Origin: Marinobacter sp. X15-166B
GTDB lineage: Bacteria > Pseudomonadota > Gammaproteobacteria > Pseudomonadales > Oleiphilaceae
Assembly (NCBI RefSeq): GCF_001752365.1
Contig: NZ_MEIY01000001.1
Span: forward strand, 765,012-829,011
Direction of reading: 5' to 3'
Length of the DNA: 64,000 nucleotides
Notes under the pieces: model-generated
Databases searched by the model: none
Told to the model about the DNA's origin: nothing
Seen by the model: only the letters and a program-made list of their open reading frames with translations
Shown here: positions 1-6,653 of the stretch, one piece after another
Layout of the letters: each line of letters opens with the position of its first letter
Numbering within the stretch: the first letter of the stretch is position 1
Made by a program: the position numbers and the translations under genes

Positions 1-1264
1 GCTGGTGTAATTGATCTTCTACATCTACTGCTACCACAAAAGAGTCATGAATCCCCAGACACGGGAGGTCATCTTGAGCGAGACGCTCCATTATGCTCAA
101 GGCTATAGAGCTCTCGAGATACTGAAGCGTCATCCAAAGATTTTTACCCATCAGCTCCTTAATGATGGGGTGAAGCTGAAAGACAGCATCAAGCAACACT
201 TCGGCAGTCATTCCGTTAGTGTCTGACCACTCCGACCACTCCTCGTTTAAGAGCACTTGGATTGACGCTCTGGCCTGCCTGGTGTTCCGACAGTTCATTA
301 TCCTAGTGGTAGCTGCCTTTATAAGAGCTCTAGGTATCGTTGGATGTGCATAGCAGTCTTCAGGAGCTTGCAACCCCTGCAAGTGATAGCACATTCTCGG
401 TTGGTGAGAAGAGTAATCCAGCTCTACGACTTGCTTTCCGTCAAACCGAAAGCTTTTGCGCAAAGTTGAAGGAGTACTCTGGAGCGGACAAAAGACCCTT
501 CCTCCCTTAGTAAAGTCGTCACGAAAGTGCCTGCGATACGCCAGCAGAGGCGAAGGGACATCCTTCATGGATAGCTCTCGTGGCACCCAGGCTTGAACTT
601 GATGAGACTGGAACACCTCAGAAATGAACTGCACTTGGCGTCTTAGCTGACGAGTCATCTCACAGTCCTGATAATCAACTAGGCGTTTCCTTCGATCCTG
701 TTCGCCTACCGACTTCAAAACCAACTGCTCGGCATTCGGGTCAAACTGCTTTGTCCGCAGCCTTCCTTCCACTTGGTCAAGCCAGAAGAGAAATGCTTCG
801 GTGGGATAGTATAGCGACGTGAGGCCCGCCATATGCTCCTTACCTTTAAAGCCCCTGAGAGCAACCTCTAGGAAACCTCCAGCTACAAGGGCATCGATTA
901 CCTTACACCAGAGTTTGCGCCCGATTTGATTGACTTTATACCGCATAGGAACGGTAAACCCCTGAGCTCGCCTAGGAAGGGCAAGCGCATAAAGGCCGTG
1001 TGGGTCTGGACTAACGTCTCTCTCGAGCCTATAGACGTTATATAAGATTACCGACAGAGCTTGCGTAGCAGCTTCCCTATATCTCTTGGAAGCGACGCCA
1101 AGACAATCAACCAACTCTTCTACGGGGTCTCCCATCAGACCAACTCTCGAGGTTGAGGGCCTTACCGGAACTGTGTAAACCAATCGGTTTAAAGCTTGTG
1201 AAGCTTTGTGGTCTTTGGAAATCGAGACGCTGGGAATCCCAAGTCCTTCAGAACAGGCCAGCAT
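1..1264 (-). CDS. Family-A DNA polymerase-like protein (partial, runs off left edge)
   Basis: An open frame of 421 codons runs from an ATG at 1264 to the window edge without a stop. The start follows the upstream stop by 2 nt and has a GGAGG-type ribosome site 7 nt away, so the two genes are probably translationally coupled. The first 280 residues match nothing I recognise. After them come three motifs in family-A polymerase order: motif A, D-Y-S-x4-R (DYSSHQPR, D283); an O-helix-like R-x3-K (RALIK, R312/K316); and motif C, His-Asp (GIHDSF, H406-D407). In E. coli Pol I these are DYSQIELR, R754-x3-K758 and VHDE. The Pol I glutamate is Gln here and the O-helix Phe is Thr. No exonuclease domain is visible. 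The polymerase-like palm is inferred from motifs; the substrate is unknown. Confidence 0.7.
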   Translation of the reverse strand, partial: MLACSEGLGIPSVSISKDHKASQALNRLVYTVPVRPSTSRVGLMGDPVEELVDCLGVASKRYREAATQALSVILYNVYRLERDVSPDPHGLYALALPRRAQGFTVPMRYKVNQIGRKLWCKVIDALVAGGFLEVALRGFKGKEHMAGLTSLYYPTEAFLFWLDQVEGRLRTKQFDPNAEQLVLKSVGEQDRRKRLVDYQDCEMTRQLRRQVQFISEVFQSHQVQAWVPRELSMKDVPSPLLAYRRHFRDDFTKGGRVFCPLQSTPSTLRKSFRFDGKQVVELDYSSHQPRMCYHLQGLQAPEDCYAHPTIPRALIKAATTRIMNCRNTRQARASIQVLLNEEWSEWSDTNGMTAEVLLDAVFQLHPIIKELMGKNLWMTLQYLESSIALSIMERLAQDDLPCLGIHDSFVVAVDVEDQLHQ

Positions 1265-1266
1265 GC

Positions 1267-1497
1267 TCACACCTCCCCCAGCTGCAGAGATTGACCCCCA
1301 GCTTGCGCTGAACTACTGCGTGGCCTGACTGTGTAGAGAGGACAGCTCAGGGAAGTGCATTTTTCTACCTGCTGACGCCAACCTCCTTCCTGACGAGGGT
1401 CATAGATACACTCAATACACTTCGCATCAATTTTCCCTCTTAAACCAGGCTTGGTGGCATGTTTTTGAATAAGTACCACTTGCATGTCTTCGCTCAT
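1267..1497 (-). CDS. Small zinc-ribbon protein, phage/island type
   Basis: The gene encodes 76 residues from an ATG at 1497 with a strong AAGGAG ribosome site. It has C-I-E-C about residue 28, then K-C-T-S-L-S-C-P-L-Y about residue 47, followed by a basic segment. This C-x2-C ... C-x4-C-P-L pattern resembles small prophage and island proteins I know as unassigned zinc-ribbon proteins; four cysteines could bind one zinc. It lies 2 nt upstream of the polymerase-like gene and probably shares its transcript. The family resemblance is from memory and the function is unknown. A role as a partner or nucleic-acid-binding accessory of the polymerase-like protein is only inference from the coupling. 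Confidence 0.6.
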   Translation of the reverse strand: MSEDMQVVLIQKHATKPGLRGKIDAKCIECIYDPRQEGGWRQQVEKCTSLSCPLYTVRPRSSSAQAGGQSLQLGEV

Positions 1498-1692
1498 GTT
1501 TCACTCCTTCTGTATTTTTAATGTTGGAACCCTTTCTCCTTTGGTCCGACATAATTAAAAACACGAAGGTCACGATCGATAAGCGAGACCAACATTACAA
1601 AAGAAAACCAGCCTCATACCTCGCCACGAGAACAACTAAGGGCCAGCGCTCTAAATGACTACAGATAGAGCTCGAGAATCAATGAGCCACTC
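1498..1692. other. Intergenic region upstream of the zinc-ribbon gene
   Basis: An AT-rich stretch between the zinc-ribbon gene and the insertion element. It should contain the leftward promoter of the zinc-ribbon/polymerase-like pair, but I could not assign convincing -35 and -10 boxes. Confidence 0.4.
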
Positions 1693-1708
1693 TGTAACCA
1701 TCCCTGTT

Positions 1709-2530
1709 TCAGTTGCACCGCTGATTAGAGTTTTCCGCCCGTTGGTGTTTCGCCAGGTATTCCCATGGCGTCAGGTCTTCCAGTGAATCGTGGGGACGCT
1801 CATCGTTGTACTCCGTCATCCAGGATTCGGTCAGCTCTCGGACTTCGGTGAGGTTCCGAAAGACATACATATTCAAGATCTCGTCCCGGTAAGTTCGATT
1901 GAAGCGCTCAACATACGAGTTCTGAGTGGGTGTGCCACGCTTGATGAATTCCAGCTTAATGCCGTGTTGCTCAGCCCAATCTGCTAAGGCAATCGAGATG
2001 AATTCTGGGCCGTTATCCATGCGTAGTTTGGCCGGGAAGCCTCGCCAAGCGATGATGCGTTCCAGAACCCGTATGACCCTCGGTGCTGGCAGGTTCAGGT
2101 CAATCTCGATAGCCAGAACCTCTCGATTAAAATCGTCCACCACGTTGAAGGTGCGGAACCGGCGACCACAGAACAGACTGTCGCTCATGAAATCCATGGA
2201 CCAGCATCGATTAACGGTAGCTGGCACGCTCAATGGCTCCGGGTTTCGTGTCGGCAGTCGTTTCTTGCCCCGTCGCCGCTTATTCAGGTTGAGTGCACAG
2301 TACAACCGGTGTACTCGCTTGTGATTCCATCCATGCCCCCAGCGGCGCAGCACCTTGAACAGTTTGCTGAAGCCGTAGGCAGGATAGCGTTCAGTCGCAC
2401 TTTGAAGCGCTGCAATCACCGGCTCATCCCGGGAGGTGTCAGGCCGATACCGGTATACAGAGTCACTGATGCCAGCGATTCGGCAGGCTCTGCGAATGCT
2501 GACGTCGTGAGCCTGCTTGAGGTAATCCAC
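1709..2530 (-). CDS. IS3-family transposase OrfB (DDE integrase domain)
   Basis: The 273-residue frame has the rve-type integrase core. The catalytic triad is visible as WSMDF, MDNGPEF and, 35 residues later, SYVERF, giving D, D and E. It catalyses strand transfer of the element as part of the OrfAB fusion. The ATG at 2530 is only the first Met of the open frame: the frame continues upstream into the orfA overlap, so the working product is expected to be OrfAB made by -1 frameshifting (orfA start 2820 to 1709). The frame appears intact. Confidence 0.92.
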   Translation of the reverse strand: MDYLKQAHDVSIRRACRIAGISDSVYRYRPDTSRDEPVIAALQSATERYPAYGFSKLFKVLRRWGHGWNHKRVHRLYCALNLNKRRRGKKRLPTRNPEPLSVPATVNRCWSMDFMSDSLFCGRRFRTFNVVDDFNREVLAIEIDLNLPAPRVIRVLERIIAWRGFPAKLRMDNGPEFISIALADWAEQHGIKLEFIKRGTPTQNSYVERFNRTYRDEILNMYVFRNLTEVRELTESWMTEYNDERPHDSLEDLTPWEYLAKHQRAENSNQRCN

Positions 2531-2553
2531 CAGTTCTCGTCGAACGGCTGGCT

Positions 2554-2820
2554 TTACAGCTTTTTTTCGATCACATCCTTCAGCAGCTTATGATCCAGAC
2601 TCAGCTCAGCGTACATCTGCTTCAAGCGGCGGTTTTCCTCTTCCAGCTCCTTCAGGCGCTTCACGTCAGAAGCCTCCATGCCGCCGTACTTCGACTTCCA
2701 GTTGTAGTAAGTCGCGTCGGAAATGCCGTACTCCCGGCACACTTCCTTGACCAGGCGACCGCCCTCGACCTCCTTCAGGATCTTGACGATCTGTGACTCG
2801 CTGTACCGTGATTTCTTCAT
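2554..2820 (-). CDS. IS3-family transposase OrfA (HTH_Tnp_1)
   Basis: An 88-residue protein starting MKKSRYSES at 2820, behind GGAGAG; a longer frame from 2841 lacks a better ribosome site. An N-terminal helix-turn-helix (about residues 5-45) for binding the terminal repeats is followed by a leucine-zipper-like coiled coil (about 50-85, LEEENRRLK) for multimerisation. The stop at 2554-2556 lies just past the A7G slippery run, which allows fusion to OrfB. Confidence 0.92.
   Translation of the reverse strand: MKKSRYSESQIVKILKEVEGGRLVKEVCREYGISDATYYNWKSKYGGMEASDVKRLKELEEENRRLKQMYAELSLDHKLLKDVIEKKL
2560..2566 (-). other. Programmed -1 frameshift site of the IS
   Basis: Read leftwards the sequence is A-AAA-AAG two codons before the orfA stop. 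Slipping back one base gives ...KKAVKPAVRR..., which joins orfB without a stop. A-AAA-AAG is the known slippery heptamer of IS3-family elements. The efficiency cannot be judged here. Confidence 0.8.
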
Positions 2821-2962
2821 GCCGCTCTCCGTTTGCCTCATTGTAGGCTAGAGAACTCTAATTACGCATGCACCGATTTTAGGGGATGGTTACAACTCCA
2901 GCGAGCCTTTAAGCCGTTGAGAGGCCATAAAGCTCAGCCGGAGTCCGGGAGAAAAAGATAGA

Positions 2963-3520
2963 TTATGAAAGGGCTGTGTAGAGAGTCTGGCGACTAATTC
3001 CATACTCTTGAGCAAGAGCCTTCTTCTGCTCACCTGCACTGACTCTCACTCTGATTTCTTCGACTTGCTCTGGGGTCAGCTTCCTCTTAGCTCCAATCTG
3101 TTTACCCTTCTTCCTTGCTGCTGCAATGCCCTCTCGCTGTCGCTCCCTGATCATGGCTACCTCGAACTCAGCACATGCTCCGAGCATTTGAAGCTGCAAG
3201 TTCTGGAACGGGTTCTCTTCACCAGTGAATGTCATCTGCTCCTTGTGGAACTGAAGAGTCACCCCTTTCTCTGTGACCTCCTTCACCAGCTCAAGCAGAT
3301 CAACCATGTTTCTTGCCAGCCTATCGATGCTGTGAACATGCAAATGGTCACCCTTCCGTATGTGGTTAAGGCAGGCTTGAAGTGCTGGCCTGTCTCTATC
3401 TCTGCCACTGACCTTATCGGTAAACGTCTGGTGAAACGCTATACCTGTGTCCGCTAGCTGGCGGTCTGTGTTCTGGTCAACTGAGCTGACCCTAATGTAC
3501 GCAACGTGCTGTCCACTCAT
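2963..3520 (-). CDS. Serine recombinase, resolvase/invertase family
   Basis: 185 residues from an ATG at 3520 with a GGAGGG ribosome site. The N-terminal catalytic domain has Y-I-R-V-S-S-x-D-Q-N with nucleophile S12 and the conserved arginines R10 and IDRLAR. A long linker helix (RERQREGIAAARKKG) and a C-terminal helix-turn-helix (about residues 145-185, ending ISRQTLYTALS) follow. This is the usual length and layout of Tn3-type TnpR or Pin-like enzymes, which resolve cointegrates or invert DNA. No tnpA transposase is present nearby, so it is a solo resolvase, perhaps acting in plasmid or island multimer resolution. A res-like array lies directly upstream. Confidence 0.92.
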   Translation of the reverse strand: MSGQHVAYIRVSSVDQNTDRQLADTGIAFHQTFTDKVSGRDRDRPALQACLNHIRKGDHLHVHSIDRLARNMVDLLELVKEVTEKGVTLQFHKEQMTFTGEENPFQNLQLQMLGACAEFEVAMIRERQREGIAAARKKGKQIGAKRKLTPEQVEEIRVRVSAGEQKKALAQEYGISRQTLYTALS

Positions 3521-3544
3521 AGCAATACCCTCCTCGAACCATAA

Positions 3545-3673
3545 CGTCCAACAAACTTTAAGAGATATCTAGACAGAGTGTCAAATAATTACAAAAAGAC
3601 TTATCTGGACACGGTGTAATGCGGGCTAGCGGACGGGTGGTGAGCGTGTCCAAATAGCTTACCCTCTTAGACA
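3545..3673. promoter_or_regulatory. Putative resolvase res site (three subsites)
   Basis: Three stretches are bounded by inverted TGTC...GACA-like ends: 3545-3575 (31 bp, weaker CGTC end), 3579-3611 (33 bp) and 3647-3673 (27 bp). Half-sites such as TGTCAAATAATTA and TGTCCAGATAAGT resemble the Tn3/gamma-delta consensus. Their order and spacing from the gene (short gap, then about 35 bp, with the ~28-bp site farthest) mirror the Tn3 subsites III, II and I. By that analogy crossover would occur near 3660, and resolvase binding here would repress its own promoter. Confidence 0.55.
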
Positions 3674-3973
3674 CGGCACGACTTAAAACGACTGGTCAGC
3701 ATACTCCATACAGTTTGAAGGCTCCCTAGCGAGCCCATGTGTCGGCCTATCGAGCAAAAGAGCTTGCTATACTTTCGAAAAGTGACTAGCGTCTTACAAA
3801 CAAAACTCGAATGGCAAGCTAACTACTTAGAGACTGGCGAAAGCGTTTAATGTAGTCGTCGAATCTTCCAAAATTTCGCACATATACATGGAACGGATTC
3901 CAAGGCTCTTTTACTACCGCTAAAAAAATCCAACGAACATGATTGGGCTTCTGATTGTACTGTAGGAAAACAG
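3674..3973. other. Intergenic region before the three-gene cassette
   Basis: About 300 bp without a convincing gene. It is AT-rich towards its right end and must carry the rightward promoter of the cassette. I see an AGGA ribosome site just before 3974 but no promoter boxes I would defend. Confidence 0.4.
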
Positions 3974-5089
3974 ATGTTTCTGGACAAAAAAGATACAGAT
4001 TCTCAATATTTTTTTATTCGCTGCTTTGTCGAACAGGTACAGGACAGAGTAGAGCGGTGGGACGATGCACGCTTACTACTTACAGCGCTTGACATACCAG
4101 TTTCCAACGGTTGGGAAGCGACGTTTCGGAAGTTGAATAGTCAATACGAAGAAGGTCGCCTCAAAGTATTCCAATACTCTAAGTCAAAACTAACAAAGAT
4201 CTTAGATGAGTTAAACCTTTCGTCGGATAAAGCAGTATCCGTTTATTCAATTCCCGACCAAGACACTGCTCAAAAAATTGCGAACCACCTATTCAAGAAC
4301 CATACTCTTGAAAGTCGTTTTGCAGAACTGTATCCATTTAAAGTGATAAAAGACGAATTAGATGGCATCGATTATGAACCATATTATTGCGGTCAAACTG
4401 AAATTGACGGGGTCTACTATTTCCCGATTGGCATCAAGAGGGATTACAACGAGAGAATTAAATTAAACATCTCTGAATTTGAAGAAGTGGATAGAGTAAG
4501 GCTCGAAGGCTACGATAAAATCATTGCCTCAAAAACGGAAGTAGCTCAATTCATTGATATAATATCGGTGAATATCCCTGCCTGTCGACTAGAAATAAGA
4601 ATCGATAACGCTAGCAAAACATCCAGAGATGACATAGAAAACGCACGCGATATAATCGAAAGCCTTCTACGCGCTCAAATTCGGGAACTTGATAAAAATA
4701 TAGAAACACCCAGAATAAATATGTTTCCAATAATTAACAGCTTGTACAACTCAGATACCGGTCGTATTTGCGAGCTCGCATTTGAATGCCCAAACGATTC
4801 GCTTCACTATCAGCATCTGCGCAAGCAAGATCAGGACATTCGCTCTGAACCTTTCCACGATGGAGGAAAAAAGGCTGTGGAGAGCGTAGACGCTTTTCGC
4901 TTAGCGGTCGAGTGGGAAATAACATTCGGCGACAGAGATCGGAAGATTGAGGCATTGTTCCCTGGCACCCGAAGAATGATGCGCCAAGCTAATCCCGACT
5001 TGAGTTACCTGATAGTAAACCGGCACATCAATGCATCAGAGATCAATTTAACTATTGATAGGGTCTTGCAACATGGCCACCCTGAATAA
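3974..5089 (+). CDS. Uncharacterised protein, first gene of putative defence cassette
   Basis: 371 residues, ATG start 6 nt after an AGGA. I recognise no family. The protein is acidic and soluble with no signal peptide or membrane segment. The N-terminal third is helical-looking (FFIRCFVEQVQDRVERW), the middle has a strand-rich stretch with YYCGQTEIDGVYYFP, and a segment near 205-240 (RLEIRID...) looks like a strand followed by a long helix. It overlaps the next gene by 17 bp, which implies a co-translated complex. Base composition is clearly more AT-rich than the chromosome to the right, indicating transfer. As the largest member beside a nuclease-like protein it might be the sensor or scaffold; that is inference only. 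Confidence 0.6.
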   Translation: MFLDKKDTDSQYFFIRCFVEQVQDRVERWDDARLLLTALDIPVSNGWEATFRKLNSQYEEGRLKVFQYSKSKLTKILDELNLSSDKAVSVYSIPDQDTAQKIANHLFKNHTLESRFAELYPFKVIKDELDGIDYEPYYCGQTEIDGVYYFPIGIKRDYNERIKLNISEFEEVDRVRLEGYDKIIASKTEVAQFIDIISVNIPACRLEIRIDNASKTSRDDIENARDIIESLLRAQIRELDKNIETPRINMFPIINSLYNSDTGRICELAFECPNDSLHYQHLRKQDQDIRSEPFHDGGKKAVESVDAFRLAVEWEITFGDRDRKIEALFPGTRRMMRQANPDLSYLIVNRHINASEINLTIDRVLQHGHPE

Positions 5090-5483
5090 TGTAGTCCTCG
5101 AAAGAATTTATTCCGACCATCCCCCTGAGGAGATGGCAGAGCTGGCCATTGATATAGCAACAGTAATGCATAGTAGTTATTTAAACTTTAAGTCGAGAAA
5201 GTTCTACTTCCAGCACATAGCTAATAGGTTGGATGGAAAATACAGCAACACTGACATATTAAATGGGCTCATTTACTTATCAAAAAAAGATATCGGATAC
5301 ATAAACTTAATATACGAGTTTTTAGATGATAACCTAGGCCCACTACCCTTGGAGAGCTCAGATGTCAACGAAGCAATAGAGCAAAACCATTTCATTCATC
5401 CTATTAAGGGTATAGAGGTACAAAACTTCAAGTCACACATATTCCTAGTTTACGAGATCAAAGATGAGCTTTCAAGAAACTGA
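5073..5483 (+). CDS. Uncharacterised small protein, middle gene of putative defence cassette
   Basis: 136 residues from the ATG at 5073 (MATLNN); a TTG at 5055 would add six residues. The gene overlaps its upstream neighbour by 17 bp and the downstream gene by 20 bp. The central part (KFYFQHIANRL...SNTDILNGLIYL) could form a small helical, winged-helix-like domain, and the C-terminal part (IHPIKGIEVQNF...) looks like a beta hairpin. This fold guess is weak and I do not recognise the family. Small middle components of this kind often bridge a sensor and an effector in defence operons, but nothing here proves that role. Confidence 0.55.
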   Translation: MATLNNVVLERIYSDHPPEEMAELAIDIATVMHSSYLNFKSRKFYFQHIANRLDGKYSNTDILNGLIYLSKKDIGYINLIYEFLDDNLGPLPLESSDVNEAIEQNHFIHPIKGIEVQNFKSHIFLVYEIKDELSRN

Positions 5484-6126
5484 TTTAGCGAGTCTTGAAA
5501 TCCTCGATAAGACCTCTATGCCAGGAATAATCAAACGCATTAAGCTTCATCAAGGCGGCGGGAATTACGAGGACTTCATAAGTCTTCTCAACGATGATTT
5601 AAGAGAAGCCATAGATGAGCTAGCCGCTGCGGCTCATCAAAAGTCAGCTTCTAGTGAAGACGATCTCACAATCAGCATAGTTCAATGGTTAAAGGCAAGA
5701 AGCTGGACTGCCTCCCACGAGACCTGCACAAACGGCCATGTCGACATTACGGTAATAATGCAGAAATACAAGTGGCTAGGTGAGGCTAAGAAAGACAACA
5801 GCTACGCACATATTTGGAAAGGATTCCAGCAACTTATGACCAGGTACTCCCCAGGTTTCAATTTTTCAGCCAGGGCTAGGGAAACTTATACAGAAACCCA
5901 CGGCATTCTTATTTACTGTCAGCGAAGCCGCAACAGTGGGGACTTTTTAAGGAAATGGAAGGAAAAACTAATAAGTGAATGCGAAGGCCACTCTTTTCAC
6001 AGCTGTGACAGCCATTCCATTGACGGATTAGAACTGCAGACCACTCACAGACACCCAAACAGCGATGAAATCGTCAAAATTATCCATTTTGCGGTTCCTC
6101 TATACTTCCAGCCACAAGACCGATGA
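5464..6126 (+). CDS. PD-(D/E)XK nuclease-like protein, third gene of putative defence cassette
   Basis: 220 residues. After a helical N-terminus comes a typical PD-(D/E)XK core: an acidic helix (SEDDLTISIVQWL, about 63-75), G-H-V-D-I-T-V with D94, then K-W-L-G-E-A-K with E107 and K109, then a helix with F-Q-Q-L...Y (121-128). The D-x(12)-E-x-K spacing is right for the restriction-endonuclease-like fold, so metal-dependent DNA cleavage is plausible. It overlaps the upstream gene by 20 bp and closes the operon. No methyltransferase is adjacent, so this is not a classical restriction-modification pair. The nuclease assignment is moderately firm; target and trigger are unknown. Confidence 0.65.
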   Translation: MSFQETDLASLEILDKTSMPGIIKRIKLHQGGGNYEDFISLLNDDLREAIDELAAAAHQKSASSEDDLTISIVQWLKARSWTASHETCTNGHVDITVIMQKYKWLGEAKKDNSYAHIWKGFQQLMTRYSPGFNFSARARETYTETHGILIYCQRSRNSGDFLRKWKEKLISECEGHSFHSCDSHSIDGLELQTTHRHPNSDEIVKIIHFAVPLYFQPQDR

Positions 6127-6568
6127 TAAATCCCCTACCACTGCATCCCTCAAGTTTTTCTGGAAAACTCCCTGTTTTCAGCGCCTAACGTATACCTACA
6201 TCACAGAGATAGCCTTACGCAGAGTTACTAATGCCTAGTAGAGACGGAGAGTCCTTTCAGCCAAGACACCTCTTCCAGCTTAAATGATCGACGGAACAGT
6301 CACCTACCCTGAGAGCGCTTTCAGAAATGATTGACTGCTTTGTTACTCATGACACGATGCACTTTATCTTTTGCTGAAGGCAACTAGGAGGGGGGGGGGG
6401 ACGGGGGAAATTTGCCCTTAGCTCTATAGATTTAAGGCTCAGATCTTTTTCTAACAGAAACCTTTCGGACAGTGCCTCTTACGGGTAACCTAAGCCTGCG
6501 CTTGGTACAAACCATTGGTACAAACGCAAACGCACCGGCCTGTAACCTATTGATATTAAACTGCTGGC
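6127..6568. other. Non-coding right end of the island
   Basis: About 440 bp with no credible gene. It contains a run of 11 G (6390-6400), a pair of 11-bp direct repeats (6502-6525), and then the ssrA-like end. An open frame antisense to its last part is an artefact of the ssrA copy and the EAL gene. Confidence 0.6.
6502..6525. repeat. Tandem 11-bp direct repeat near the island boundary
   Basis: TTGGTACAAAC occurs at 6502-6512 and again at 6515-6525, separated by two bases. It lies about 45 bp from the ssrA-like sequence. Short direct repeats beside an attachment core are often integrase arm-type or excisionase sites; that reading is inference. Confidence 0.6.
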
Positions 6569-6600
6569 GGACGCGGGTTCGATCCCCGCCGTCTCCACCA
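6569..6600 (+). pseudogene. ssrA: 3' end of tmRNA gene (ssrA) as island attachment site
   Basis: The sequence reads GGACGCGGGTTCGATCCCCG at its start and ends GCCGTCTCCACCA: a T-arm stem-loop (6573-6589) plus the 3' acceptor strand with encoded CCA, as in gammaproteobacterial tmRNA. The expected 5' half (GGGG-GAT-TGGATTCGACG region) and the tag-peptide frame are absent from the 450 bp upstream, so the complete gene is not here. The ssrA 3' end is a well-known integration target, and this copy sits exactly where base composition changes. I infer it is one end (attL/attR) of an integrated element whose other end lies left of the window. Confidence 0.75.
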
Positions 6601-6610
6601 ACTTAAAGAA

Positions 6611-6637
6611 AAGCCCCTGTGTCCAGGGGCTTTTTTT
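6611..6637 (+). terminator. Rho-independent terminator after the ssrA 3' end
   Basis: Stem AAGCCCCTG (6611-6619) pairs with CAGGGGCTT (6624-6632) over a 4-nt loop, followed by a T-run. The opposite strand also reads stem then TTTTC, so it may also terminate the leftward gene ending at 6654. Confidence 0.88.
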
Positions 6638-6653
6638 ATGCTCCCCCCGTCCC

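Larger units (their letters stand above)
1693..2894 (-). mobile_element. Complete IS3-family (IS407-group-like) insertion sequence
   Basis: The element is 1202 bp and is bounded by perfect 12-bp terminal inverted repeats beginning TGTAACCATCCC (1693-1704, and its complement at 2883-2894). Both ends are 5'-TG...CA-3'. The flanking bases are ACTC on each side (1689-1692 and 2895-2898), a 4-bp target duplication as expected for the IS407 group. It carries orfA and orfB with a slippery heptamer. Intact ends, duplication and frames suggest a fairly recent and possibly functional insertion within the island. Confidence 0.93.

Noticed and set aside
3974..6126. A classical restriction-modification system
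   Set aside because: No methyltransferase motifs are present in any of the three genes or next to them.
6200..6600. A complete tmRNA gene
   Set aside because: Neither the 5' acceptor half nor a tag-peptide frame is found upstream; only the 3' end is present.
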